From Saccoglossus kowalevskii (lineage: Eukaryota > Hemichordata > Enteropneusta > Harrimaniidae): a DNA stretch of 34,706 nt. Positions 1-13,258 of the stretch are shown piece after piece (position 1 is the stretch's first letter; each line of letters opens with the position of its first letter). The translations under genes and the position numbers were made by a program. The stretch lies in NCBI RefSeq assembly GCF_000003605.2, contig NW_003121911.1:624223-658928 (forward strand). The letters run 5' to 3'. The notes under the pieces were generated by a model. The model was not told the origin of the DNA. It made no database searches and worked only from the letters and a program-made list of their open reading frames with translations.

Positions 1-326
1 GTTTTACTCAAACGGCATTTGAAGATGACCCTTGTGTCGAACTGGGTGTACATTGAGTTGGCGGGAACTGTTTTTCAATATAAAAGTAATGGTGCATATA
101 TTTTTAATATTAATGTTACCTCATTGAAATATGTAAACGTCACAGTTGTCACGCAACAATTTATTTTCAATGTTGTAAACTTTTGGGCCGGTGGTCTGTA
201 TTGAGAAAATTAATTTAATATTAATATTAATGTCAATATAACAAAAATCATTTTAAAAATGTTTTCCATCTTCAAAAATGACGACCGGCCTTCACCCTGC
301 AGTACACATATTCTCTCTACTGATGG

Positions 327-391
327 TGATCACGTGATCAGTGCAGTGTCTTTCGACTATGTCTATAAATAAATTAAGTGTGGTCACGTGA
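327..391. promoter_or_regulatory. two TCACGTGA E-boxes flanking a TATA-like box
   Basis: A perfect 14-bp palindrome TGATCACGTGATCA (327-340) and a second TCACGTGA (384-391) are 54 bp apart, about five helical turns, with TATAAATA at 364-371 between them. TCACGTGA is the type bound by USF, MITF/TFE or Myc-family bHLH proteins. No gene start could be recognised next to them. Confidence 0.35.
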
Positions 392-2621
392 TTTCTTCAC
401 CACTCATCTTTGTGATTGGCGATGCGCATACGGCAGACTGTTCCAATTTATTTGTGTTCGGGTATCACGGGAACAAATTCCGGGATTTACAATTCTGAGC
501 TTAGTATTCAATGCATCAACAATAAAAAGTGTAACTCGTTTTAAAAATGACTGTTTTATGATTAGGTGCTTTTTTAGTTTCTTTTTTCCAAATATGTGTC
601 CAGCCGCCTTTTCCAACTTTGGAAAAGTTAAACATATTTAATATATTCTAATCATATCGAATGCGAATAAATGTTTTGTAGATCCGCCTACATATAACTT
701 TTCTGTAACTGAAATTAATATTATAGTAATAATTGAGTTGTGCATACACACAAAAATAAAAAAATCGCAAATTGGATATTTAGGGTGTGGAATAGAAGAT
801 CGGCGGGCTTGTGATTATTGTGTTACCCCGGCGGAGTGTCCGACACGTGCGTCGGTGTTTTGATGAATTGCTCAACTGCCCTGATCTGTCATAATTAGTG
901 TTTTGTCTTTCATTTTATTAATAAATGTTCCACAGTTGCGCACTTAGAAGAAACATCAAGGGAAGTGACGTGGGCGTTAGCTGAATACTCCCCAACGTAT
1001 TGAAGAACGCATGTTGAGATTCACATTCGAGCGTTTTGACGATAAATCAAGGAATGTAGCAGAACTTTCAATATCTCTGCATTACAATCAATTTCAACAA
1101 GGCGTGCTAATTTGCTAAGAAGTGCTGACGATTTTTGTTTATTTTATTTTTGTTCCACAACAGACTCTTTCTTTTTTATTTTTATAAAGTAGGTGATATG
1201 CATTGTTACCCATTAAACTAATTTCAATACTTTTTTTCTCTCTCAGAAGAATATATTCTTCGTATTTTCGTTACGAATCATACCGTTGATTTGGATGTAT
1301 AGAGTGCCTGTTATCAGCGACACGAGTCGCGACGTTAAAACACACCAACATCAGACGAACTTTGTTCCTGTGATATGTATTTCCAACCGTTGTTGAGGAC
1401 ATGACTTGACGGGGGACGACAATGTGTGTAATGTGCGATATGACAACCGGCGAAATTGTGTTCGTATCTTACATAAGTGGCTGATATGTGCAATGAATCT
1501 TTTTTACTAAAATATGCGATACACCCCCTCAGTGGCAGTTCGATTCCACTGTGTTCTGTTTTGCCCGCAGGATTGACCGGAATTCTTTTTTTTTTTGCGG
1601 GGGACAGACTTTTTTATGATTCTTGTGCGTATGGTCAATTATAAAGAGAAAAAAAGGATGTCAGTCAACGTAGGTGATTCATCTCAGTACACAAAGGCGG
1701 GACAGCACTAATAAAATATAGTAACAATCAAAGTGCAATAATGTATTGCTCCTCATAGCGATAATGTTACGATGACAAGCACACAACAGAGACCCCAACT
1801 CCCACTTCAACCGTTTTGGACATTAACGCCATTTAAACGTCTATAACGACCCACTCCCGTACGAGCTTTTAATTCCGTCCCATGACATATATTCCGGTCT
1901 GTCGCAGGGACTTTCACTTTAATGACTTTCACCGTTTAGCCTCGTGATACACCGTCAAACTATATTGACTAGTAGATGTAAAGACACCATCAAGCCCCGC
2001 GTTAAAAAAAATCAACATCGGCTTAACGACTCAGAAAAACGTCGGTGTTACGCTCCGTCTGTGGTATCTTCCATTGTGGCTTTATCGCTTCAGTGTGTAC
2101 GTTTACCTTCCAACAAAATTATCCGCACATATATCTGCATTGGTACACGAGTAATGCGGCTGTCTGTTAAGCCACGATTAGTTTAACCATATGTAGAAAC
2201 TGCCGTCGCTCTGACGGGGTCGTCGCTTTTCAGCCGATACACGCTTGGGTAAGACCATAAGTTTGTTACTCTCGACATAGACCCGTTTGTTTGATCTTTA
2301 CTATCAAGTTCTGAATAACATTGGAAAGTTTTCTAGTTAAAAAATGAGTCGTAAAACAAACAATCGACTGAGTATCATCCCATGAACACCATACATATTT
2401 GTCAAATAATTCCTTTTTTTTATATTTATGAGATGACAAAAATTACACATTAAATACTATCTAGTATGGTATAAATTGCATGGGTCACGAAAGAGTTTTG
2501 ATTTACCCCCGAGTTGAAATTCAACATTATCGAACGTTTGGGTAATTCGACAATATTTCGAATTTGTAGCAAAAAACAAGTTGGCATCAAGATACTCGCA
2601 CTGAGTAAATAATGTGAACAT

Positions 2622-2635
2622 ATTGTCATGGTAAC
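2622..2635. promoter_or_regulatory. RFX X-box-like site
   Basis: ATTGTCATGGTAAC is an imperfect palindrome close to the X-box GTTGCCATGGCAAC. X-boxes mark ciliary and other RFX targets; here no adjacent gene is visible. Confidence 0.3.
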
Positions 2636-5384
2636 AAAATCACAATTTTTTTTTGTTTGTTTTAAAAATTAGTTTAACGTTTAATGTATTACAACAGCGT
2701 GTGGTTCAAAATTATGTGTTTTTTTTTATGACGTGGGATATTAATAACCATGATTTCAACTCGACAGGGATGGGGTTTCAGCGATGCCCGTGTGTTGCAA
2801 CAGCGTTACACGAAGATCGTACACCCACTGAATAGTACACATCAGATGTGGGTATTGTATTATGATGTCGTACTCGAAAATCTGACTTTTCCAGTGATAC
2901 ACAGTATAAAAATGGATTAGATCTTCTAAAACATCATGCTACTGGACATACCGATTTAACGCTTGAAAATATCGCAACGTTTCAAGGGGAAAGAGTCAAA
3001 CGTGAGCTTGGTGATAGTCCCGTGGTTTTGCTTTTTAAAATACACTGAACAAATGCATCCACAATAAAACATAGCTTAGAAATGTTACCATACTGCGTGC
3101 ATCGAATTCAGTGTTGAAAGATGATAATCGTTAGTCAGGGCATAACATACAGTATGACAGTCTGATTATTGCAATTTAAGTGCAGCCGCTACTAATACTA
3201 AAGATAATATACCTCCATCGACTGCTCACGAGTGTTGATTGACCGACTCACAGTGCGAAATGCGTTGTAAACGCAGCTAAAAGAATCCCGTCTGGGGAAT
3301 GGCTCATCGTTCGTATCTGAGTTTACACACGCAGTAAGGTCTCCGAGTCGGATTCACAACTCCGCTCCGGGTACACTGACTGAATCTTATTATCCACAGT
3401 GCGATTAATAATTAAAATAACCTCGGTAGTAATTCACAATACAGTATAAGATAGAACACAGTGCAGAATTAGTTATTTTTGTGTGACAACCTGTTGCACT
3501 GAATAGAGTGAAAACGAGCCCCGGTAGAAATGGTTGACCGATTTGAAAACAACGGAGTAGCTAGTGAAAGAGTTAGCTGTTGATTAAAGCATGGTGTTTT
3601 GAAGTAAGCCGCGAAGTCGATTGGCCGTTGTTCCTATTCACCCTCCGTAATCAGATTTTATTGTTGATTGTTTCAAGTAACCAAATTAATTCCAAGTTCG
3701 ACTGAAAGAATAGGTAATTGATTAGTCGGAATAGAATGGAACGATTTCGAATTATGTGACATACACTTTTGTTCTCTAAGCATTAGGCAATCAATTAGGG
3801 TTAGTTATTTTTTTTTCTCGATGTGTTTCCGTTATTCAAACATTCTTTTAGCGGCCAGAGCAGATGTATTTGTGTCCATGTGCTACAATAATCGTCACTG
3901 GCTTGTTTTCATATTAATTAGTGAGTGATTTCGCTATTAATTAAAAAAAAAAAAACATTTAAACATGAGGGGTTTATTAATATCAAATTCGACTTGTTCG
4001 AATTACGGGAGTGTCTACTCTATGTAAAAGAAATTACAACTATTAACAAGGAGCCGTGAACCAATTTTGTCCGGATAACATCGACTCGGGATGCCATAGT
4101 TGTAAATATATCATTCGTCAGTATTCTTAGTGAAAACACCAACAAACAAATTATGTGCGTTGTTGCGGTTGTTGTTGTTTTTATTTTTATTATATGTCTT
4201 TACAATTTTGACAAAAGTTAAAATAACGAAGGAATTTAAATATACTATATTCTTACTCTCAGAATATCCGAAGTTACAAAACGTAATTTCTACAAAATAA
4301 GGCCCAAATTATAGACTTGGAGAATTTGTCTTAGTTTTATCTGTTAGGCTTGTTGTGTTCGTAACTATTGGATCAAGTTCACAGAAATAACATTTTCCTC
4401 TTTGGCATCGAGACGATAGTCACAGCGAGAATTCAGTCGCACTTTCAGCGGCTACCACAAGGCTTACAGGCCTTTGTTGTGAACAACTTCACCGTAAGAT
4501 TGTCTAACCATCCACGAAAATTACATTACTATCACCGGAATAGAATTCTCGCCGATCTCTCACCTTCTATGACCGACTACAGACCACCAAGTATACGGTG
4601 TGCGTATAATGGAAGGCTTTGTGAAGTTAACGACATTATGGTAATCCGCGGGCCGTCATTCTCGTTCTGTATTCTGCGATCTGAGTCGCTTCCCACTAAG
4701 GTCCGTGGTCATTCAAGAACCAGACAAATGGTGTTTTCATGCGCGCTCCCTCTACAAACCAACTAGCCATAAGTCAAAATGGTTCATTTTCCAGCAGGGT
4801 GCTTCCCATACTTTAATGTCGGACTGAATACAAATTGTTTACAGTTTCTGGCAGAAAAAAAGGGATATTGAGAAACAGAGATGAACATCGTCCACTAAAG
4901 TGCATTCCGCTTTCCCAACAAAGTAAACAAACTAATCGAAGTGGTTAGACCAACATAGAATAACCAATCCAACTTGGTATTCAAAATACACTTTGCAATG
5001 AAGGTATTTTCAAACTTTAAACATTAAGGTATGTATCGCCAGCTGAAGACAGTTTTACCAAATTTAATACAAATCAAAATTGGAGTAAATCTGGTCGTAT
5101 AATAACATATATTGAAATAATGTATGTGTGCCTAAACTCGGAACTGGATCTCGTTGATAACAAAATTATAAAAAAGACACAACGTACTTCCGAAAGCTGA
5201 CAATATTTTGTTAATAAGTTCACTAGGCCAAATCTGGCCGTTCACCTTACTGGTTTTTGATAACGAAATGCTACAGCTGACAATATTTGCACAATTTATG
5301 ATAAATAAACACATTTCATCATCGTTATTTTTAAATCAGTCTTACCGACATCGGCTCTCTGTGTGAAGAGTTACACAACAAACA

Positions 5385-5405
5385 GGCTAGCTTCAATCGC
5401 TAGCC
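5385..5405 (-). repeat. hairpin-forming inverted repeat 3' of msx
   Basis: Perfect 7-bp arms GGCTAGC and GCTAGCC around the 7-base loop TTCAATC, about 190 bases downstream of the msx stop. It would sit in the 3' UTR if the distal polyA site is used. Confidence 0.5.
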
Positions 5406-5448
5406 AGTCCAATATATAAAGGTCTCTTAGCGATTTCACATAATTTCG

Positions 5449-5471
5449 CTATATATATATGTATATATATA
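5449..5471. repeat. short (TA)n run with an internal ATG interruption
   Basis: CTATATATATATGTATATATATATTC is a short alternating TA tract 3' of msx. No further role is visible. Confidence 0.6.
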
Positions 5472-5546
5472 TTCGTACATTGTTTTTAACTTGAAGTCGA
5501 GTCTCTGTATGTTTCAAGTCTCCAAAAACCAAGCGTTCACCTGTTC

Positions 5547-5552
5547 TTTATT
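5547..5552 (-). terminator. candidate msx polyadenylation signal
   Basis: AATAAA on the minus strand, 43 bases past the TAG stop. It would give a very short 3' UTR. Further TTTATT (AATAAA on minus) occurrences exist near 4178-4196, so a longer UTR of about 1.4 kb is the alternative. Confidence 0.4.
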
Positions 5553-5594
5553 GACGACGACGTTGTTCAAAATTGACGGATTAATAAAACAGAG

Positions 5595-6976
<1,382 letters not shown>

Positions 6977-7105
6977 CGTCGTAAAGCAAAGTAGAGCAAC
7001 GCCAACGTCTCTTTAACTGGCCCGTTCTCTCGCGGCGACAGAGAAAGCGATGGTGGATGGTTGTCTATAGCCCGTTGTTCCCCTTGGCTTGCTAAGGGGA
7101 AAAGT
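6977..7105 (-). promoter_or_regulatory. msx: putative msx 5' leader
   Basis: If transcription starts at the initiator-like TCACTTT (A at 7105), the leader is 129 nt. In-frame TAA at 7015-7013 closes the frame ahead of the chosen ATG. An ATG at 7111 would open a 32-codon upstream ORF in the msx frame that ends at that TAA, but the inferred start site lies just downstream of it and would exclude it. The start site is inferred from motifs only. Confidence 0.45.
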
Positions 7106-7134
7106 GACCATCAATAAGGCAAATATAAAATATA
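7101..7134 (-). promoter_or_regulatory. msx core promoter candidate: initiator plus TATA-like
   Basis: On the minus strand, TCACTTT (7107-7101) fits the initiator consensus YYANWYY, with the A at 7105. A TATATTTTATATTT stretch starts at 7134, about 29 bases upstream, which is the standard TATA-to-start distance. The TATA element is AT-rich but not the strict TATAAA form, so it is a moderate match. Confidence 0.4.
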
Positions 7135-7218
7135 GAGGTTATTGAAACAGGCAAGGTTACACTGTTCTACGCCGCCTACATTTACATTATTGTATACTTT
7201 AGTTTCTGTCTGGTATAG

Positions 7219-7393
7219 CCAATCAACGAAGAGCTAGAGTATGACGCGTCTAATCGGGTACTCTATAATTGCTAAGCGTTGAATAAATACTACTAATATA
7301 CATCGCCAAGTACCTCTGCGCATGCGATTGGCAAAACCGGCTAGTTTACACAAGATTAGCTAGCTCATAAACAACAGTGTTGATTGGCCAATC
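7219..7393 (-). promoter_or_regulatory. cluster of CCAAT boxes upstream of msx
   Basis: Four CCAAT pentamers lie within 175 bp: CCAATCA at 7219-7225, ATTGG at 7327-7331, and a perfect 12-bp palindrome GATTGGCCAATC at 7382-7393 that carries one in each orientation. They lie about 115-290 bases upstream of the inferred start, near the range where NF-Y sites work in animal promoters. The motifs are seen; binding is inferred. Confidence 0.45.
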
Positions 7394-7439
7394 TAAATGC
7401 AATTATATGCGGTCTATGTTAAAGTATGGGTGGGTAACC

Positions 7440-10400
7440 TACACAGCTTTTGTCTCTTTCTATGCGATGGTCACATGCCCGCAAGCATGCCTCGATTTCA
7501 AAAGGGTTAGCTGCGCTTAAGCTGAATCTGAATGGGCTTGTAAAATTTTATTCATGAAGATAAAGGAGTTATTTGCAATGAGTACACACCCCTTTAGGTG
7601 ATCAATTACCCTCGGACCAAGCCAGAGCTAATTGGCTCGACAAATAATCCATCACGACTTGCCATCCTTTTTTTAAAAAAAAGCAGACATCCTTTAGTGA
7701 GTGTACAGGCGCCACTAAGAGAGCGTTAACGGCCCGATCAAAGAGAAATGCATTGCTTAGCATATGGAACAGTTACCCATTCTTTGAATAGCTCATATAA
7801 ACTTCGTCTCTTTTGTACAACTGCACTAATATCCGCCATGCTCCATATCCCATGGACATATTGGTGTTTTCACCCAAATCCGACAATCCTGTTTATTTTG
7901 TATGTGTTTATATAGGAAAGTTATTCGCAAAGTTTCACAGACAAACGTCGCCTCAACAACCAGCACCGTACACAACCATGTGTAACACAGTAGCAAGTTA
8001 AACGCAAACTCCGTGATAAACTACCAATGTTTGCACCTAGGTGTTTAGAGCCGATTCCCACGACGCTCAGCTAATGTACACAGGGATGCCATCCGACTTT
8101 TAAACGCTAGAGTTGCTGTTCTGATTTACATAACAGATAATAGACTAAAAGTCAAGCGAATCATGATAGCTGTTTAACAAGTTCTTAATATATAAATAAA
8201 GACAAATCGATGAGTGGTTAGTTAAACACTCCAATCTGTTGATATGTTGACCAATACACTTATCATTCGTATGTTATTTACTCCTAAATCATCGAGTGAT
8301 AGGTATACGCCAGGATATCATGCTCGGAACATGTACCGGTGTAGATCGCTCATGAAGGTATCCGCAACCATCCATGGCTTGGCGCTCATGCGTCTTGTTT
8401 GTATTTTCATTCGTCGCTCGTTAGACTCAAATACCCGATAATTTGATTGGAAGAATATGAGTCTTTCAGCGATAAGAACACTGTCTCCAAAGTTATAGAG
8501 ATGCAATTATAACCAATTATAGGGCGTTTCGTCATACTGAACTGGAAATGGATCCCTGGTAAGGATCGACTAACGCGATAAGGAGGGGATCGACAGAACC
8601 ATCTCGCAGCAGTCCGCTGTTTCAATCAAAAAACAAATAACAAACGTTACAGTCTATAATAGCTGGAATTCTTTCATAACAAAAATAAAACAGCGCAAAG
8701 AAAACATCTAAGCTGTGGTATATTTTGTCTGATTGGCACCGTGCAGCACTCGTTCAAAACATGACAGATGTCGGGAGCGTAAATCCGTCACAATTTGACG
8801 AGCCCCGCCGCTCTTTCAACAACAACACAAAAATGTTCCGTCTGATGCTTGAGCGAAGCGGGTGTGGTACCGTGTTAAATCACAAGGGGGACTATGGTTA
8901 TATTGTATGCCTCTGAATCGAGAAGGAACGAAAGCAAATCCTGAAAATCATTCACTAGAAAGTGTGTTACTCGCGATAGACCGTTTTTTGTTAGAGACGC
9001 GACGTGAACAATACGTTTGGTTTTATATACGAAACGCGGCGCTTTGAGCTCAGAGGTGGTGAACCATTCGACTTTTGACCTCAGATCCCATACATGGGCA
9101 GAAAAGCAGATAATGCTGCTTAGGTAAACTGAAGTATTGTGCTAGTTAAACAAAAAATTAGCTCGGCCAGTAGAAAGCCACTTAAATTATTGGAAGTGCA
9201 GTCTTTACAGTAGTTTGAATGAGAAATAAATGGGAAGCGTAGGCAAAGAATGGCCCCGAACAATGGTAACAAAAACACCCTTGCTGTTCAATGGATAATA
9301 GCCGGTCATTTTCGGGTTATTTGTTCACTGAGTGTACAGTTCTTAAACATAATTAAATCGATACCCACTCGCGAGATACGATCGGAATCCCCCTTCGCAT
9401 CCTGCCTATTAGCTCACTAAGCGTGGACATAATACCCAATGCAATCGCCGGTTCTTCTGCGTTAATATGCATCCTCGAAAAGGGTAAAGACGCGTTTATA
9501 GTAGATTTGAGGTGATTCTATTGAAGTGGCTGTCTTTTGAAAAAGAAATCGCTGAGTAATTTTGGGCTGTCTCATCCATCATTCGCTTGTACCACCCCTT
9601 GTAATTATGTCGGCCACTAGTCTTTTAAACACGCCAGATCGCTGACTCTTAGCCTGAGGCAAACTTCGATGGCCCTTTCAATTCTACGCATGCATAATGT
9701 CCCATGTAGACAACAGAATGACCGTTTTGCTGAGGAACCTAAAAAAGGGAAACACAAGAAGGACCCCACGAGACTGTGGCAGCGCGATCGAGCTGCAGAG
9801 GTCAATTTGCTCTCTCGACTTGTTAATTAGTTGGAACAAAGTATATGGTCCATTGGAAGTCTGTTTGTCGAACATCACCCGACATTAGTCTGGGTGGTTT
9901 GTCGTTCTGTGTGACCACACAGAAACGATCCTGCATACAAAGTTTTAAAAAGATAGGTTGAAATCCGTCGAAGATTAATTGTAGTTCACACTTCCTTCCT
10001 GTATAAGAGTATAACTAACCGACATTGAAATAATGAACCACTCATAAATGAACAAGTTTAGATTGTGCCCCATGGCCAGTTTGATTTGTGAATCTTGGAG
10101 CTCGGACTGTCCCGTTTGTGCGATGTAAAGTGGATTTTAAAAGCGAGATTAGAATTCTAAATGAAATTAAGAACTGCGTTCCATCACAATTAATTGCAAA
10201 GTCGTATACATCACGGTAGTGGAGTTAAGGGATTTCTAAGAGGGGAATCTAAGGAGGTTTCATCTAATATTAACGACTGATGAAGATAAACTACCCCCCT
10301 AATCGGAAGTTGATTCATTCTCATCATATCCAATCAGTTGCCTAGGCAATCACTTTATGTGAAGCTCTTTAAAGATTTCGATCCGATCAGAGGGCCCTTG

Positions 10401-10980
10401 TACAGCTTCCGTTCCTTCCTGTATTTGTTAATGTATTTCTGAATCAATAATACGCATGTTATTCTTTCTCATCATATACTCAAATTCGTCCGGCGATTGG
10501 AATTATTTTTTTTTTTTTTTACAAACTGAGGAATAACCAGAAGTACTTTCGATATGTATGATAATTTATTTATTTACGAAACTAGCTAGGCCACGTGGTC
10601 AGTGACAGTGGATGTCGATTGTGGAGTACGGTCCCCATGAGAGCCGATCCTGTCGAAGTCCCTTAGTAAATTTAAAACTGATTAGGGACATTGATAAGCT
10701 ACAAATACTAAAAAAATATCGTTTTTGCAAGTTAATAGATGCCAAGATTACTAACAGCGCTTTAGAAGTCGCTAAATTGGACAAGAGACCGACACTGTGG
10801 ATGGTTTAAATATTCGGCAAATCACTACAACGCCAGTCTGGTGCCATTGATCCAGACTCGCGTAGTAACTCGAAGAAGCTGCGCCAAATTTAAAATGCAC
10901 AATCATCTGCATTACGGGGTGCGTTTAGAAAATCAAGAACGAGTGTTATATTTATAATTTTAGTGTTGGGCATCAAAATC
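7440..10980. other. gene-poor region upstream of msx
   Basis: No gene recognised. Open frames of 60-72 codons overlap on both strands and look like chance. The most regular, 8725-8916 on plus, sits in a locally more GC-rich patch but matches no family I know. A consensus TCF/LEF-type GATCAAAG occurs near 7737, about 760 bases upstream of the msx ATG, and a T15 run is at 10506-10520. This is a plausible place for msx cis-regulation, but nothing proves it. Confidence 0.5.
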
Positions 10981-10998
10981 ATGTTTGGTTTGAGTGTT

Positions 10999-11043
10999 TC
11001 ACGTGACCTTACTAACGTGAGATGTCATCTCTCAGTGACGTCA
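10999..11043. promoter_or_regulatory. E-box and CRE pair
   Basis: TCACGTGA at 10999-11006 and the perfect palindromic CRE TGACGTCA at 11036-11043 lie 37 bp apart, with GAGATGTCATCTC (an imperfect palindrome) between them. An AT-rich TATATACT follows near 11070. Other perfect TGACGTCA octamers occur at 16256-16263 and 25497-25504. A bHLH/bZIP regulatory element is inferred. Confidence 0.3.
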
Positions 11044-11755
11044 TAGACGATGTAAAGCTGAAAGGGAAATATATACTGCACATAATATTATAACAAATGT
11101 TTGTTTTGAATTTTTACAGAGATGGGGCAGCGGAGATCATGATGTTTTCATGGTATCCGTATAAAATGTGAACTTTTTAATTACACGATAATTCACCGTA
11201 CACTGGTGTCTGGTTCTTTGAGTAAAATTACTAACTTCTTGCGATGCGTTCATTTTCTTCCTCAAGAAAACTTGATTTTGAACCCGTAAGAGTGAGTAAT
11301 TTGCAACATTTAAATTTAATTGACAGTGTGGAGATAATTGATTAAGTACAGGGAGCGGTGACGGAGTACCGTGACAATCCACTAGAGGATGCAATCAACA
11401 ACATGAATCATGAAATTTACATGGAATCGACATAAACGGCTTATTTTTCGAGCCTTTGTCTGGGGGAAATGATTTGTTCGATTGTTGTCGTTCAGTTCTT
11501 GTTGTTGTTGTTGTTTTTCCTTTTGCTACACTGACTTGATTCTGCCATTCAGGGCTAACACAAACCGACGATTATTCAAATTGGACAAGTTAACGTGTCT
11601 GGTTTTTACACTTAAACCGACTTCTTGTCTGTTCGTTGTTAAATGTGCAGACCTTGATAGATTTTTACTAGAATGAATCTACCACGACACGAATCTCCAT
11701 TTTCCAGGCCAACAATAATGGGCTCATTATTACCTTCAGTGAAGAAAATATTTGC

Positions 11756-11774
11756 AAAAAAAAAAAAAAAAAAA
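11756..11774. repeat. A19 homopolymer
   Basis: Run of 19 A on plus. No target-site duplication or retroposon body could be recognised next to it. Confidence 0.85.
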
Positions 11775-13246
11775 TACTCAAGTGTATAGATAGAAAGTCG
11801 CAGAAAGATGTTACTTGCAAAACAACAATATACATACTTGTTTTATAATTATTGAAAATAATATCACAAAGAGATAAAATTAAAATAATTGTGCGAAAAA
11901 TCACATATATTTTGGCTATTTAAATACTCCTATTCACAGGTTGTCTATATGTATGTATATCACTCGACTGGTTATTACCCTTCCAGGCGGACAATATAGT
12001 TAACCGGTGCTGTAATTACAGTACTATATTGTTCCTCTGAGAAAGCCATCGGCAGTGGATGAGTGTGTGTGTGTACAGCCCACTGTATTCTCATAAGTAC
12101 CTGCGCCATGTGGATCGGAAAGTACTAACCCAATGCAGGTGCCAGTGTCATTGTTAATGTGGAAGAATTGTACTGTTACTCCGACAATCAACAATAATGC
12201 TAATAATGCAATATGAATATTGTGAATATCTCTAAATAATGACACGGAGCAAAACCCAGTAAACAAAGTTAGTATTATCCCCATATATCGATTTATAACA
12301 TGGGTTTAGTATTTTTCTTCACCATGGTGTTATGCCAGGAACTAACATATTATTAATGTGTATGCTTTAGTTTTAATATCGCACAATTGTTACAGTATTA
12401 ACATTGCTTATCGGGTTCAAACGAGGCAAGAATAATGCCACACTGATCGTCAGTTGTTGTGTTTATTAAAAAAATCCAAGCCCGATTTTGCTATTAGAAA
12501 AAAATAAAATGCTTTAGTGTTTTGAAAATGGTGATCGAAAAAATATTGAAATATTTTACTGATGATAACGGTTGTGTGTTTTTGTTTGTTTTTTGGATTC
12601 AAACATACCCTTGCGTGTTTTGGTTTCTAAAAAATGCATTTATATATACAGTCGACTAACCGAGCCCCTTTACAACAGCGTATGAATTCCTTTGAATAAA
12701 AGTGCTTGGAGGTACATTATGAGTCAGGTGAGGGATTTCGGATACAATTTGGATGATCGTAATTTTGTTTTGATTTGTAGTTTTGACAAAACAAAACTTC
12801 GACTAGTTTAATTGATGGTGTATACTGATCGAGATAGAGCTCACAGCCGCCGGCTGAAAGGAATTACACAAAGACAGGATGCAGAATGTCTGATTCGGGC
12901 CACAAAGAACCTGTGTCTACCTTCATAACCTTCCGTATCCATTAAAGTTATTGAACCTGTTGAATTCCTTCGAAAGTCAGTCAATTTCTTTTTAACAGCG
13001 GATAAAAAGCAGGATGACCCCAAGGAAGGTCTGATGTGTTTTAAAATGCCGTTTGCCACGCTATTATTAATTGTCTGTAAATGAGAATGACCAGATCGTT
13101 AAACCTTTTGATAGGTCTCTAATTTCCTGCAAGGCATCGCAGATCGCTCAGAATAGTCTGAAAGATTTAATGAGAAACCATCCCCGGGCTGTACGCGTAC
13201 CTATCATCCATGTCCAACTTGTTTACATCAAAGTGGTCCAGTGCGA

Positions 13247-13258
13247 AGAGGGCGCTGT
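13247..13258 (+). promoter_or_regulatory. CTCF-like core AGAGGGCGCTGT
   Basis: A 12-mer identical to one at 22018-22029. It matches the 3' half of the animal CTCF consensus (AGRKGGCRSY). The same GGGCGC core is also common at the ends of animal mobile repeats, so two readings remain open. Confidence 0.25.

Larger units (their letters stand above)
1..5540. other. gene-poor flank 3' of msx
   Basis: No recognisable gene. The longest open frame, about 132 codons at 4368-4766 on plus, begins only with TTG, has no family resemblance and fits chance. AT-rich patches and short T/A runs are frequent (for example A12 near 3943-3954). Listed separately are the E-box pair near 327-391 and the X-box at 2622. 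Distal 3' UTR of msx could extend into roughly 4200-5550. Confidence 0.6.

Noticed and set aside
1530-1553. Possible tRNA T-arm (CAGTTCGATTCC)
   Set aside because: The stem pairs as a CAGTGG/CCACTG hairpin with a 10-base loop, not a 5-bp T-stem, and no A-box or acceptor stem is upstream.
4368-4766. 132-codon plus open frame 3' of msx
   Set aside because: Starts on TTG with no early ATG, no motif, no splice context; consistent with chance.
8725-8916. 63-codon plus frame in a GC-richer patch
   Set aside because: No recognisable motif or splice pattern; overlapping frame of equal length suggests composition rather than coding.
9043-9112. A-box-like GAGCTCAGAGGTGG suggesting a tRNA or tRNA-derived SINE
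   Set aside because: The D-stem does not close, the putative B-box is poor, and there is no acceptor stem or A-rich tail.
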